Source: Russula earlei (lineage: Eukaryota; Basidiomycota; Agaricomycetes; Russulales; Russulaceae). From it: a stretch of 64,000 nucleotides of DNA. Positions 35,047-47,860 of the stretch are shown one piece after another. The stretch is from positions 111,870 through 175,869 of the forward strand of contig JAGFNK010000054.1 of assembly GCA_025769875.1 (NCBI GenBank), read 5' to 3'. The notes below the pieces were generated by a model. That model was not told the origin of the DNA. It was given only the letters and a program-made list of their open reading frames with translations, and made no database searches. The translations under genes and the position numbers were made by a program. Every line of letters starts with the position of its first letter. Position 1 is the stretch's first letter.

Positions 35047-35979
35047 CTATTCGGTGTTCTCCTTGCTGCTGAGGCTCCTGAAAAACTCTGCGTAAGCGTG
35101 ATCAACATCAAACATCAGCTAGGAGGAAATTGATTAGAGTGCTTTGGACTGGCGTAGCCGTAACTACCTGTCTCGATTGCTCCTCGGTGATATCTTCTGA
35201 GGCTTTCATCCCGTTCAGTGTGATCAACCTGAAGGGTAATGGGTATGCGAAATTACTGTAAACATGCATGGCACGACGTACCATCCAACCATTTTGCTTC
35301 GCCCCTCCCAATCCTTGCTCCCTTTGAATCGCGCATAACCAGTGACAAGTTCTTGGAGCATCGGATGGAGCTGATCTTTGGCACGCAGGCGCAGCCTTAG
35401 TGCGTCCATGAAGGTTATAAAGCTCTGGGGATAGGCTCAGCCTGGGGTAATCACAGAGAAAAGGGGGGGCATGACCTGTGTCGTCTCAGCGACCCACTGT
35501 ACAGTCTCCAGACCCGCCTCGCTCGAGTGTTCGACAGTCGCTGGAATGCCAACCTTGAGGCGGTGAAGCGCTGCGAAATGATCCATCTTTGGAGGTGCGG
35601 TGATATGAGTGAAAAGACACAAGAGGGAAGAAAGCTCACAGACCCTTGGGAGCAATACTACTCACCCGGTATCGACCCATGAACAGCTCAATGCTCGGCA
35701 CATCATCACCTACCAGCTTTAGCATCGTCTTATACTGTGATAACAAGCGAGTGCAAGCCGGAGAGTACCTCTTTACGTCCCGTTCTTAGCGCATTGCCGT
35801 AATAGAATGAGGTCAATGGCTCACTCTGCCGCCGTCACCGAGTCGCGAACGTACGCGCGTTCCAGACAGTCCAAGGCGACGACAATGCCATAAAGAGTTG
35901 CAAGTGATTCATACTTCTCCCGTTCGGCATTGGTTGTGTAAAGGCGGGCTTCTTCATCCAGAGATAATGATACTGACAT
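35047..35979 (-). CDS. VPS28: VPS28, ESCRT-I subunit
   Basis: Component of ESCRT-I, which sorts ubiquitinated cargo into multivesicular bodies. The start at 35979 gives MSVSLSLDEEARLYTTNAER, then YESLATLYGIVVALDCLERA, the N-terminal core that binds Vps23/Vps37. Subsequent exons read YSPACTRLLSQYKTMLKLVG, DDVPSIELFMGRYR, MDHFAALHRLKVGIPATVEH and FMDALRLRLRAKDQLHPMLQ. The C-terminal four-helix domain that contacts ESCRT-II/III closes LVTGYARFKGSKDWEGRSKM, LITLNGMKASEDITEEQSRQ and LMFDVDHAYAEFFRSLSS, stop at 35047-35049. Five GT-AG introns, all frame-consistent. Confidence 0.92.
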
Positions 35980-37646
35980 GCTACACCATCCAAGCAAACG
36001 GAGGGGAAATGTAATGTAACTCTGGTCACGCGATCAAGGGTTTCGGGCTTCGCTTGTTGTTTCCAATCGATTTTACGAATCACGTGACATATTATACGTG
36101 GAAAAGACTAACGTGAAGCTTCACGTTGATATTCCGTTAATTAACGCCTAGCGACTCCCACTGGTCCATATGCCACTGATCCTCGGTTTCGGCTACCCTG
36201 AAACTTGAGCACCGGGGCTGCCATATCACAGGCAGGGTGCCGCCTGTTCGGTTATCGAATGGCAATGTCTGAGCCTTGAGGGTACCAACTACACCGTCAG
36301 CAGTGATGAACAAGAGACTTCACTGGCTTCACTGGCACACCACAGTAGCGACCATCTGCAGATAGCAGGTTGTCTGTCCCTTGAGATCTGATGTTTAGCT
36401 TCCATAGCGGCACTACTGTACTGACTTACTCGGTCTACGCTTGATGTGGTAACAGGGAAAAGGCTTCCGAGTTGCCTTATTGCGGGGTTCATTCCGTGCC
36501 TGCACCTATCGGCGGCGTCGACAGCTAGCGACATCGCCGTGTCTGGCTGGCACCGCTTGCTCGGGACCGTTTTTGGGGATAAAACGAGGGGACGACCCAT
36601 GCGTATCGCTTGGGATTGCGCCGGTTATTGTGATTAGCGGTCAATTGTGTGCTGGATGCCAGGATGCTACATCGATGACCACCTCGGATGGTTCATATGA
36701 TCACACCACCTGGTGGCTTTGGCATATGTGACGCATGTCTCATGCACGCATCAATCGAAAGGTATGAAAAACGCGTTGGCGTTACTTGTTGGGCCGTTGG
36801 CACGTGCTCAGTTCCCTATATATGTAAATGGCAAAGGTGTCAGTCTGTGGATGGCGACTGTACTCCTGCATAGAGATCGTGAAGGTGAAAAGGATGGTCC
36901 AAAGTTGGCAGCCGCAATGAAGGTTAAGGGAAGAAACCTCATGAGCCTATTCCCGCCGGGTACCTTGAGGTAGAACCATATCACTAAACACGCCCAACAG
37001 TGGATTCTCGATTCATCATTTGTGAATGTCACAATGACACTGAAACCGAGGAAACATGTTCTGTAAGAAGCAAGGATGTTTGTGTTCGAGTAGTTGAAAG
37101 CCGCGGCGCGCACGAGGTCACACTGCGTTGATTGTGACGCCTTGGGACAATAGACTGTTTGACTCCGACGGTTGTGTTAACGAAGCTCACTACTATTGTC
37201 ATTCATTTGCGCCTTTTTGTTCCGATTCGAACCTGCCTTGCGATGCTCTCCGAGGCCTTCCGAAAAGCGGCAAGTCACACTGGGATGTCTGGTACAGGTG
37301 CTGCTGTCTTTGTTCTGGTACTCATGCACATCGAAACGAGCTCACCTCGTATTTGTTTCCGTTGTGTGTGAGTGTCGCCCAATTACAATGCATCGGTCCC
37401 GACCTGAATGCATTCACTCACGGGAGGACTCCCCACCGACCACCGATTTATTTAATCCCCCTTTCTTTGTCTTATGTCACCCCTCCACATCTCCCATTAT
37501 CCACATTTTCCTCCAGCTTGTTAAAGGCTCTCGGACACGCTGGTTCCGTCGACGATCCATTCCTTTCATTGACCTGGTGTCAACTCCTTCCTTCTTTATT
37601 ACTTTGTCAAGCGCAGCATCACGGACGCAGCCTTTTTAAACACGCT
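35980..37646. other. Intergenic; no gene supported
   Basis: Open frames in this 1.7 kb lack motifs and splice support. The right part, pyrimidine-rich with TTTTTAAACACGCT just before 37647, is the likely promoter and leader of the secreted-protein gene. Confidence 0.45.
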
Positions 37647-38581
37647 ATGCGTTTTACCCTCATTCTCTCTGTCGCCTTGGGCGTGTCCGCTTCTGCTCTT
37701 CCTCGTTTTGCGTCTGAGCAGGATCTCGGGCTCCATGCAAGAAAGAATGGAGGAAAAGGGAAAAATAGCACAAAAGTCGCCGCCAACAACGCTGCACAGA
37801 CCTCGCTCAGTAAATTCACCGAACCTTGCCGTCTCTTCATCGTGCTCACGGCATCCGTCTAGAGTTGGACCCCAGAGTCATCTCCAAAAGTTTCGAGCAG
37901 GATGGGTCGGCTAACGCAACTAAGGGCCAGGTGGCTTCGCTGACCTCCTCCAACAACTTCATCAACTTTTGCCTGACCGTCAACAAGCCGCTCACAAACG
38001 GCCAGCAGATCAAGGGCGGTTCATGTAACACCGCCCCGATGGGTGTCATCGCTCCTTCGACGAACATGCCCTCGTCAAAGTTTGTCTCGCCTGAGAATTT
38101 GAGCGCAGTCAAGGCGAACACCTCTTTCGAAATCAAGATGGCGGTCAAACATCTGGAGACGGGTCACTTTACCAATGCAGAGTCCACCTATTTCGCAGCT
38201 CCGCAACAGCTGAACGGAAAAGGCGACATCATTGGCCACACTCACTTTGTGATCGAGCAATTGAACTCTATCACCTCAAAGACGCCCTCGAATCCCAGCA
38301 AGTTTGCGTTTTTCAAAGGCGTCAACACGGCCGCAGATGCGCAAGGAAATGTAGCGGTCAATGTGAGCGGTGGTCTTCCTCCGGGTGTATACAAACTTTC
38401 TTCCATCAACACCTCGGCCAATCATGCGCCCGTCCTGGTTGCCGTGGCCCAACACGGTCACCTGGACGATCAAGTCTACGTGGGTGTCGGTCTCTTTCAC
38501 CGTTGTCCATTTGGTTGAACATCCCCCGTTATTCAGTTCTTTGTTACCGATGATGGAAAACGTCCTGCAAAGATCGTTTGA
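37647..38581 (+). CDS. Secreted protein, basidiomycete family of unknown function
   Basis: Three exons. MRFTLILSVALGVSASALPR is a clear signal peptide, followed by a short basic, glycine-rich stretch (ARKNGGKGKNSTK). Intron from about 37810 to 37861 (GTAAAT...GTCTAG) joins to LDPRVISKSFEQDGSANATK, then SNNFINFCLTVNKPLTNGQQ, MGVIAPSTNMPSSKFVSPEN, FEIKMAVKHLETGHFTNAES and GDIIGHTHFVIEQLNS. The 3' intron (GTGGGT...TATTCAG) leads to FFVTDDGKRPAKIV, stop 38579-38581. Several Asn-X-Ser/Thr sites fit secretion. Proteins of this type are common in mushroom-forming fungi and are sometimes mislabelled as ribosomal protein S17; the role is not known to me. No catalytic motif is seen. Confidence 0.85.
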
Positions 38582-40250
38582 GATGGAAACGACCAAAGAT
38601 GCAAGCCGATTGTTGTCGTTATTCGCTATTAACATAAAGCATACCCGTCGGGTTTTGTTGTCCAAGCAGGTGGCCTGTTGGTGTGCAGGACGCAGAATTG
38701 ACACAGCCTTTCAAACTGTTGTATAATTTAATGTAGAACAATCATTTACGGAGAATGCGTTCGGGCGAAACGGGTGTTCGAATCAACTAAAGTTTCACTC
38801 CTTAGTATTACATGACCGCGGCGAAGACCCGGGCCCTGCTGGGTTGGGTACCCGTTCACCACCATGATAGGCATTGTAGCCAGCGGACGGGCAAAGCACC
38901 ACGACGCTGGCACGCGCTGGTCCAAGAGCCGGCAGCTTTTAATTTGTACTAGTGCTAGCGTAACAGACGTACTGGGACACCATGTCCGATCACAACACAA
39001 CCCACGAGGCAGCGTGTCTATGCTCCGACAAGAAAGGTCTGTTTTGTCCGAAAGATGTGTACACGAACGCGTTTCGCGTTTCTGCAGGAACCCCACGGGG
39101 GAATCAACCCAACCAGCGCTACCCCTTTTGCCCGAACTCGCGCTCTCGGCGCACTCAAGCTGATACAGCAATCCCGCGACCACGGAACGCGTTGGGTGGC
39201 GGGTTTCTCTCTCGTCTTGGCTCTTACGCCCTGTCATCGCCGACCTCAGCCGCTCTCACCAGTCGTGCCATTCCTTTCATACTCCCGCACTTCTCTTGCT
39301 TGCTGACCCAATAGATCGCCATTCTCCTCGGACTTGTACGTCTTTCTGGTAGGGTTGCTATCGCCTTTAATAGCTCCTTGATTATACCCAAGCACACTTC
39401 CCCCGATTACTCTATAAACAGAAAGGAACAGATGGCTGCTCACGGATGTAACGGGATGTTCAAAGAGAGAGTTGCTTTTGCACGACCCGCGCGAATAATT
39501 GCCATGTTTCTGCGAAGCCGCGAATGCCCACTAGACAGAGATGGGCTGGGGGCTAGCGATGTTATCGAGGCTGTAACGGTCGTGATGGCAAACGGCAGAG
39601 CTTGATTGTCAATTTGACGTTGACATGGCAGCGGACATCTTTATTGCTTTCTCTCTTGTCTGTCGTTACAACGGGCAGTCACTGGATATGCATGGGTCCG
39701 GATGCACCGTGCACGGATGTCTTCCGACTGGGACTGGCCTTTCCTGTTCAGGTCTTGATACTGTACGAGGTGGGTGCAGTGCGGTCGAAGAACAAGGCTT
39801 CGAACTTCGGACAAACGACCAATGTGAGGAGCCTCAATAGGGCTTATGGCCTCAACGTGAAGAGTGTGTGACTCGCTTGCCTTGTGGTAATCGCATGCAC
39901 TTGCCAGTGGTGCGACAATCGTATGCTGACGGTTCAAGCGCTCATGGGTAGGTACAATACAACTACCCGGCAGAGCGCTCTTGTACACCGGCCCGACCTA
40001 GATCTAGACCCGGTCCGGACCGATCTTCCATAGGCGAGGCGAGACGAGACACTCAACGTGTGGTTTGCGGACATTAATCAAGCGACGCGTAGGCACGCTC
40101 GATTGCTGTAATTTTACATGGATTACAGAATAAAAATTCAAGGATACCCACATTATATTCTTTTGGTGCCGGCTGACTCCAGGAACCTTGCCCTCCAAAC
40201 CAAACTCTGGAGTCAGAGGCCCGTCCCTACCCCGATGGATCCTCCGTCCA
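38582..40250. other. Intergenic; no gene supported
   Basis: No recognisable coding region, repeat or RNA gene. Open frames are short and overlap on both strands. Confidence 0.45.
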
Positions 40251-41750
40251 TCACAATCTAGACTGCTTTTCCACGAGGTCTCCATAAAGCTCCGCGTATA
40301 GGGCCATGACTCCCTCGTCCGACATGAAGGCGCGCACGCCCTGATTGCGGGCCAGGCACGACTCGACGCCTTCCACGACTCTGTTCTCGCCTTGCTTGCG
40401 CGCGGTATCTATCAACACCATCGACCGCGGCATGCGCACCTGTTCATATTTGGTAAACACCGTCTCCAGTGTCGCGCTATCGCCCGCAGCACCGGGGTGT
40501 GTGCCGAGTAGGTGCGTCAGGTGATAGATGTCTTCGAAGGTCTGGTTCGCGCCTTGGCCGAGGTGCTGTCCATTGCGTGAGAAGTGCTACTCCCATGTGG
40601 ATAAAACGCCAGGACGAGCGTACCGGAGGTGTTGGGTGAGCGGCATCACCCAGGAGCACGACGCGCCCCTTGTGCCAGGAATGCAGCTCGGGGCGGTCAT
40701 ACAAGCCGAACTAGGGGGGCGGACTGAAGTTCGGACGGGGATTAACATCGCCGACGTTGTGTCTGGCTCACCTTCACGACCTTCTCTGCGGTTTTAATAA
40801 GTTCGGATGCACCAAACCCCCACTGGGCAATTGACGTCCTCCTTATCTTCTCTACCTCATGCTGATCTACTGCACGCCAGGACTCCCTTGCTTCTCCTTC
40901 GCGAAGGGTGATGCTACTTAGAGGTCAACGAGGGTCCGTAAAGCCGACCCGGTGCAACATACGCCCAAGAAGTGTGTGTATCAGATACGGGATATGCCAT
41001 CATGTGTGCTCCATTACCACACCAATTAATTACGCGTGCGTGTTCGACCATATCGCCCGGAGTAGGGCTGATGCCACCCGTCTAGAGATACGAGGTGCGA
41101 CAGGGTCAGAACCACGTTTCGTAGATCGTCAAGGGGGAGCACCACTTACTTGTGTCAGCCCGAGGAAGGTGGTGGGTTCCTCCCCGAAGAGAACGGTGCG
41201 CGTCGCGCTGTGGAGTCCGTCGCAGCCCACCAGAAAGGCGCCTGCATCGGTAAATCCGTTCGCAAAGATGGCTTTTACGTCTCCATCACTCTGCTCAATA
41301 TCGGTCAGACGATGACCCCAGCGAATCGGAATCCCTTGCGCCTCCGCGACGTCGACTAGAAGCTTGATAAGCTCCATGCGTCGTACGCCACGCATCGGGT
41401 AGCCAAACACGTCGCGCACGTCAGTTGGTACATCGTTATCTCCCAGAAGTCCTGCGTCCTCCTCTAGCGTGGAATACGAACTCATCGAGACGATGTCCTT
41501 GCCCGGTATCGCGGCGGATAGCCCGGGGATAAGGGAGAGGACCCTCAGTCCATTTGGCTGTAAACTTTCTACATGTCAGAGTATACGTTCCATACGCGTA
41601 GAACCACGGGTGGACAAACAAGAGGCTGAGGCCAGCGTTGGCAAGTCCGTTGGCTCGCTCGTAGATGATGGGCTCGAACCCGAGCCGCTTGAGGAATATC
41701 GCCAGCGCTGGACCTGCCACACCGCAGCCTACGATAATTACTTTGGCCAT
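40251..41750 (-). CDS. FAD-dependent monooxygenase (salicylate hydroxylase-like group)
   Basis: Flavin hydroxylase of the PHBH type. The start at 41750 reads MAKVIIVGCGVAGPALAIFL, with the GxGxxG dinucleotide-binding motif, then an acidic residue in IIYERA. An intron leads to LQPNGLRVLSLIPGL. Next come RDVFGYPMRGVRRMELIKLL, RWGHRLTDIEQSDGDVKA and LVGCDGLHSATRTVLFGEE (DG motif, binding FAD and NADPH). Two further exons read MAYPVSDTHTSWA and ESWRAVDQHEVEKIRRTS. The GD motif is VVLLGDAAHPTPP, split by an intron from HLGQGANQTFEDIYHL. It ends LYGDLVEKQSRL, stop 40251-40253. Length and order fit the family; substrate is unknown, probably an aromatic or secondary metabolite. No clustered biosynthetic genes are visible next to it. 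Confidence 0.88.
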
Positions 41751-44135
41751 GTGCGTCTGGATCTGGACGCGCTGTCGGTGCGTGAAGATTTTGATTCTGG
41801 GAGGGGGTGGGGGGTTGGTCGAGGTAGGAGGGGGAAAGCCAAGGCAGTAAATATATTAATTGGGGAGGGCTGTCTGGGCCCGGACATCGTGGGCAGTGAC
41901 TTCCTTCACGGTTTACGATAAAGAGAGTCGAGCCTCCGGGCTGGCGCAAGAATGCTGACTGGACCACCACCGCATTTGCTTAGCTCAAACCCTGTTCAGC
42001 TCGCGACCCCTGGCGACTTCACATGTGGCACACCCAGTAACCGTCTCTTAGCTATCCGGATGTCCTTCGCGTAAGAGAGATTTGGACGGACGAGCATGTG
42101 CTCTGCCCATGAGCAAAGGAGGAGATTTGTTGTGCCACCGCAGCACGAAAATGATATGAATGAAAAAGCCTGTCCCCGCGGCGTAACGCACGTCAATTTA
42201 TTTTAGATCATTTCGCAGAAGTTGATCCCAGACCCCTTTTCTGCTGCGACCAACGATTACGCCGCGCGACTGCGTCCATGATATCAGTGCCTCCGCTTTG
42301 ATGGCCCGGGTGCCAGCGCGCCAACGCACCTTGTGACTTTCGAGCCTCGCCTTCTCGTCGCATGCATTAAAAGCGTTCGAACAAGGTTCCATATCTTTTT
42401 TTCTTTTTGGTTTGTTGGCGATTTGTCATTTCTCTTCCCAGGCTTCCTGATCCTGAAGAGGTCGACTTCCTCGGCCACATCCATCACTCGGGCAAAGACG
42501 CGGTCAAACGGGATTTGTCTTTCCAGCTCACGCAGGCGGCGTGCCTACTGTTCTGTGTGTTGCATATGGTGAGCAATCTGTCCAAGCACGGCACGGAGCG
42601 TGGTTTCCTCACCGATTACTCAACCTGTTCGATTGCTCCAAGTCCATCACACGGGGCGCGTGGCCACAACCCGCTTTTTAGAGTACTCGATGAGCCAAAG
42701 TGCGAGTCGAGTAAACTAGACGTGCATTCCGTGGCACCGAAGTTGCATCCTGTCCCCTATGTGCTGTCCTGGGTGCGTCCCGCCCGCGGGCGCGCCTTGG
42801 TCCCGCTTCGGGTCTGAGTCGGCGACAAAATGCCCTCCCCTCCCGGGACCTCTCACCAACCTGTCGTTCATTCCTACCGCGTGTTGCTTGCAGACTTGTC
42901 ATAACATGAAATGAAAGAAAGAAGACGGCATCCGCATTACAACATGCGGGTCGGTGTCAACTCTTTAGACACATCGATGCTCCGCTTCATTAGTCATTCC
43001 TGGGAGAACTTGGGAAGATGACGAGAAAACGTGCTATCTAGCACCCGTGACGTTGATACATCGCTCGCGAAATTCACATAGGCTCTACGGACGATACGCG
43101 ACTAATGCGAGACTTCAAAATCGCGGATGGAGGCGCCTTGCTAAAACCAGAACAAATCCCTGCTCCCAGTCCTCAAAAGGACGCTGCCGCAGCAATCAGC
43201 CATCCATTCATCATTCGAGGCACCTGTAACCCTCCCAGCTGACCTGCGACGAAGTGGAAGGGCGCAAATCAAAAGCTCAAGCCTAAGGAGCCGATCAAGA
43301 CGGGAATAACCGAGTGAACGGGAACGGCGCGTAGTTCACTTGTTGCTGGGAAATTAAAATTGTCTTACACTTACACTTATGCTCGTCGCTCAAGCGGCGT
43401 AATAATTCACGGCTTGTTCATCACCACGAGGTGCCTTATGAGTCATGTGTCCTCCGACTATGATTGAATTAGCAACCCGTCGAGACGCAACTAAAAAACG
43501 CATTACTAGGGCACAGCGCCGTTTCTTTCTAACCCACTGTGACTGTATTGAGTATTACAGTTGACGCGTGGTGACAGCTTGCGGTCATCAAAGAATTGTC
43601 ATCTGCCATGATGCGTCATCCGCCCGTCGCATGCGTCTGGGACGTGTAGAACGCGACTCTTTTCATTTCTTCGCGTGCATCCGAGTTCCGATAGATCGGG
43701 GGGTCACTAGGACCTGAAAATAAGTGTGCGCTCTGGGGAACGCAGCTGCCACGCCTGCCGGGGATTGCGCTCGAACCAGGCGATGGATGTTGCCTCGTTT
43801 GGTGCATCCCTGACCAGTGTTATAGAATGAAAATTAAAAATGAGGCTCAGGGTAAAATGTGGCTTCGCGCAAAAGTAGTATACGACGCCTATGAGAACGT
43901 TTCGCATACCAGATGGTCATGGGATTCCTCCGACGGATCACAATACCTTTTCGACTTCGTGGTCACCACGACGACCGTGAGTTGAGGAGAACCTCTGTTG
44001 AGACTCCTCTTCGCGCAGGGAAGGAGTACTCTAATCGAAGGCGGGAATGGGCGTGACAGCGCAGGCCAAATACGTGATCATTAGCCTGCGGTAGGGAGCA
44101 TAAGAGAGGTGGGAGGTTGGGCCGAATTTAGAGGG
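41751..44135. other. Intergenic; one exon-like stretch
   Basis: Mostly featureless. At 42440-42568 on the plus strand a splice acceptor (TTCCCAG) opens a coding-looking stretch (LPDPEEVDFLGHIHHSGKDA, DLSFQLTQAACLLFCVLHM) that ends at a GTGAGC donor. No flanking exons could be linked, so it may be a relic or chance. Confidence 0.35.
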
Positions 44136-44140
44136 CCGTT

Positions 44141-44290
44141 TATTGGAGTCCAACGTCTTACATAACCTACAGTACTTGCTATGTATTCCAAGTAATCATA
44201 TATAGGGTGACAGTACTATACGTCTACTCCTTAGTTCAAACTATATCATTGTCTATATCCCAACCGCTGCTCGCTACCTGAGTTCTTACA
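44141..44290 (+). repeat. 5' LTR of the 3.7-kb element
   Basis: 150 bp, direct repeat of 47711-47860. Contains ATATATAGGG, a possible TATA element, and ends in TTACA immediately before the primer-binding site. Confidence 0.85.
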
Positions 44291-44302
44291 GGTTATGGGC
44301 CC
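44291..44302 (+). other. Primer-binding site, initiator tRNA-Met type
   Basis: GGTTATGGGCCC is the reverse complement of GGGCCCATAACC, the anticodon arm of eukaryotic initiator tRNA-Met. Copia-type elements that prime from a half-tRNA use this region rather than the 3' end of the tRNA. Confidence 0.7.
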
Positions 44303-44828
44303 TGTGGCTCAGCCACAGACTATCACTGAATTCATTTCACGAACGACGCCTCTCTCCCCTGTGTCCAAGATTCAGCCTTCGACTCGTCAATTATCATCGT
44401 CTTCTCATCAAAGTATCATCACTTGTTGTGCCATTGCCTTTTCACCCCTTTCACCCTCCTCTCCTTTCCACTAAACCTCTCTCCATGGCCAACATGACTA
44501 CCTCCCTGGACAAGCCTCCACCTCGTTATCCATAGCAAGCCACATTCCTGGCTCAGCTGGAATGGATTTGCACTATGTCAGTTGTCTCCCATTCGCTTAC
44601 CCACATGTGCCCTGTGGCTCGCGCACTCAGGCCCCTATACCTCTATCCAACCCTCAACTATACGTATCACTGGCATTGCCAGCCACCGCCTCTACGTCTC
44701 CCGTCGCCGCCCCAGTCCTCGTCTTGCGCACCGCCGCACCTGTAGCCTCAGCCTCGCCCACCGACGTCTTCGCGCCGCCCGGCTGTCCACCACCTCTTGT
44801 CTCGTCACCCACTCGCGCGCTATCGTCA

Positions 44829-45235
44829 ACAAGTCCCCTCTTTGGGCAATCTCCATCATGAAAGTCCCCTCTTTAGGCAATCTCTATCATGAAAGTCCCC
44901 TCTTTGGGCAATCTCTATCATGAAAGTCCCCTCTTTGGGCAATCTCTATCGTGAAAGTCCCCTCTTTGGGCAATCTCCATCATGAGAGTCCCCTCTTTGG
45001 GCAATCTCTATCATGAGAGTCCCCTCTTTGGGCAATCTCTATCGTGAAAGTCCCCTCTTTGGGCAATCTCTATCATGAAGTCCCCTCTTTGGGCAATCTT
45101 TATCGTGAAGTCCCCTCTTTGGGCAATCTTTATCATGAAAGTCCCCTCTTTGGGCAATCTCTATTGTGAAAGTCCCCTCTTTGGGCAATCTTTATTGTGA
45201 AAGTCCCCTCTTTGGGCAATCTCTATTGTCAAAGT
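44829..45235 (+). repeat. Minisatellite, about 13 copies of a 31-bp unit
   Basis: The unit reads AAGTCCCCTCTTTGGGCAAT plus CTCTATCATGA, with small variants (Cat/Cgt/Tgt endings, two units one base shorter). It lies inside the non-autonomous LTR element. Translated frames are repetitive and unlikely to be coding. Confidence 0.9.
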
Positions 45236-46216
45236 GCACGTCCCTCTCCTGTCTATTGTTGACCCTTCTCTCCATCACACTTGTCTCTGTCACTTTTCTT
45301 GTCTCCCTGGCGTCCATGCCAGCTCGTCTACATCCTCCTTCTGTCGACCCTCACGTCCTGTTCGTCACTGTCACCTCTTATCTCCGTCAACCCTCACTTG
45401 TCAATTGTCCCCGTTAACGTCCTTCTTCTGTCAACCATGGCGTCCTCTCCGTCACTGTCACACATCACTTGTCAACTGTCCCTGTCAACGCAATCTCCCT
45501 TTTATCAATTGTCAACTCTTTTCCCATTATCATAACCATCCTTCCCCTGTCATTTCTCCCACACAAACCTCCTCGCCCAGCAGTTATTTTTTTTTTAAAA
45601 TTATGGGCACAAACGTCCCTGTTCCCATTACTCCTTCTTCCACCCCCCTCCCCAATGGCAATCCGGTGAACGTGGACATCACCCTCGCGGCATCTGTATC
45701 TGGGTCACTCCACTGTTCCTTTTCCTGCGCCTGAGTGCCAACGACACCACACTTCCCACATCTGACATCATCACCACACCGTCACCTCGCCATTGGCCCC
45801 ATCATTCACACCTTTGGCACATCGCTCCTGCTCCTCACTCTTCCACTCTATATTCTGCCTCTGTGCCCTTATTGTATCGTGAGGTGCCCAGAACACATCA
45901 TTGCCTCAGTTTACCACACAAACCATCATCTCAAATATATCCCTTTATCTCCTGTCTCATCAACTTCTGAGCTCCATATTGGAGTCCAACATCTTACATA
46001 ACCTACAGTACTTGCTATGTATTCCAAGTAATCGTATATAGGGTGACAGTACTATAGGTTATGTAAGACGTTGGACTCCAATACTCCCCCTCAACGTCTA
46101 CGGCCAATTAGATCTTGGTGACATCATACTACAATACCTGACATCATGCTATCCTTACTTCATACATTCCATACTGTCGTATATAAGATACGTTAGAACA
46201 CATGTACAAAATCATC

Positions 46217-46332
46217 TCAAATATATCCCTTTATCTCCCGTCTCATCAACTTCTGAGCTCCAATAGGTTATGGGCCCTAAACCTATTGGAGCTCAGAAGT
46301 TGATGAGACGGGAGATAAAGGGATATATTTGA
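46217..46332. repeat. 53-bp perfect inverted repeat around a primer-binding site
   Basis: Arms 46217-46269 and 46280-46332 are reverse complements with a 10-nt spacer (ATGGGCCCTA). The left arm is the 3' end of an LTR (ending GAGCTCCAATA) followed by GGTTATGGGCCC. The right arm repeats it in reverse. A second reverse copy with GGGCCCATAACC lies at 46899-46910. Confidence 0.8.
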
Positions 46333-47710
46333 CAGTGATGTGTGACAGTGACGGAGACGCAGTGGTGGGTAAAAGAGTTGACAATTGACAAAAGGGAGAC
46401 TGTGTTAAAATTGATTGACAAAAGGGAGACTGCATTGACAGGGACAATTGACAGTGATGACACTGACGGAGACGACGTGATGGGTAAAAGAGTTGACGAC
46501 TGACAAAAGGGAGACTGTGTTGGCCTGGACAAGGCCTGGACAAGTGACAAGTGATTGTGACAGTGACGAAAAGGACACGAGGGTTGACGGAAGAAGGATT
46601 AATGGGGACAATGGACAAGTGAGGGTTGACAGAGATAAGAGGTGACAGTGACAAACAGGATGTGAGGGTTAACGGAAGGAGGATGTAGACAAGCTGGCAT
46701 GGACATCAGGGAGACAAGAAAAGTGACAGGGACAAGTGTGATGGAGTAAAGGGTTGACAGTTGACAGGAGAGGGACGTGGCCGAACTGGTGGGGGCATCA
46801 GGAAGGCGAGAAAGGTGATAGAAAGGTGAGAAAAGTGACAGGGACAAGTGTTGACAATTGTCAGAAAGAGGACGTGGTGGGTTCAAGATTAGAGCTCAGG
46901 GCCCATAACCTATTGGAGCTCAGAAGTTGATGAGACAGGAGATAAAGGGATATATTTGAGATTGTAGGTAGTGAAAGTTGTCACCGAGGGAATTGAGTAT
47001 GAAGACGGAGAGGAGTTTGTCGGTGTCAATGGGACCCATGTTTGCGATCTGCTTGTGCAGGCGACAGATTTTGGAGAGAGTGGAAAGCAGGGGGCCGTCT
47101 GGGAGGAAACGTATATTGAGAAATCGAATAAATTGAGAAGTATTAGACCATAGGCATTGAGGGGGAGTAGTGGAGTCCAATGCCTCAGAGACCCGCAGGC
47201 ACGTGTCTTCCGCCACAGCTGCGTCTTTCCTGAACAATCCCTTCCTCATCTTCCCCATCCACAAACATCTCAACTGCGACCTTCCTTGCGAAAGCCATCT
47301 CACATGTGCCCCACACTGGGTACAGAACTGGCAGCAAGCCTGAGCCTGAACCCATCGGCGATGACAAAGATGGCTTAATTTACCTGACAAAGCATTCTAC
47401 CTGCGGCGCGTATAGTAACAGTCTCATGTCCCTTGCCACCGCCAGATCATCATGTCACTCCTGTTCAAGGCATCCCATCTGCTCTCGATTGTGCCTGCTG
47501 TATTCGGCGTGCTGTACAATCTGTTCAAAGCATGTTATCTGCACCCCTTAACAACCCTGCTCATCTGCAAACAATCTACTGCGACAACAATGTGACATTG
47601 GAACTTGCCGAGGACCACGTGTGGCACTCGCAAGTCAAACACATCACACTCAGAACAATGATTTTTCAGGGGGAGTTTTCGATACATTGGCTGTAGACGT
47701 TGAGGGGGAG

Positions 47711-47860
47711 TATTGGAGTCCAACCTCTTACATAACCTACAGTACTTGCTATGTATTCCAAGTAATCATATATAGGGTGACAGTACTATACATCTACTCC
47801 TTAGTTCAAACTATATCATTGTCTATATCCCAACCACTGCTCGCTACCTGAGTTCTTACA
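47711..47860 (+). repeat. 3' LTR of the 3.7-kb element
   Basis: 150 bp, nearly identical to 44141-44290, preceded by a purine tract and followed by CCGTT. Confidence 0.85.

Noticed and set aside
36289..36731. Overlapping frames of 80-100 codons on both strands
   Set aside because: No motif or splice chain; both strands equally open, typical of chance.
38765..38790. Possible tRNA B-box (GTGTTCGAATCAAC)
   Set aside because: No matching A-box or cloverleaf stems could be found around it.
44562..45734. Plus-strand Ser/Pro-rich frames over the minisatellite
   Set aside because: They are translations of the 31-bp repeat and flanking pyrimidine-rich DNA inside a non-autonomous element.
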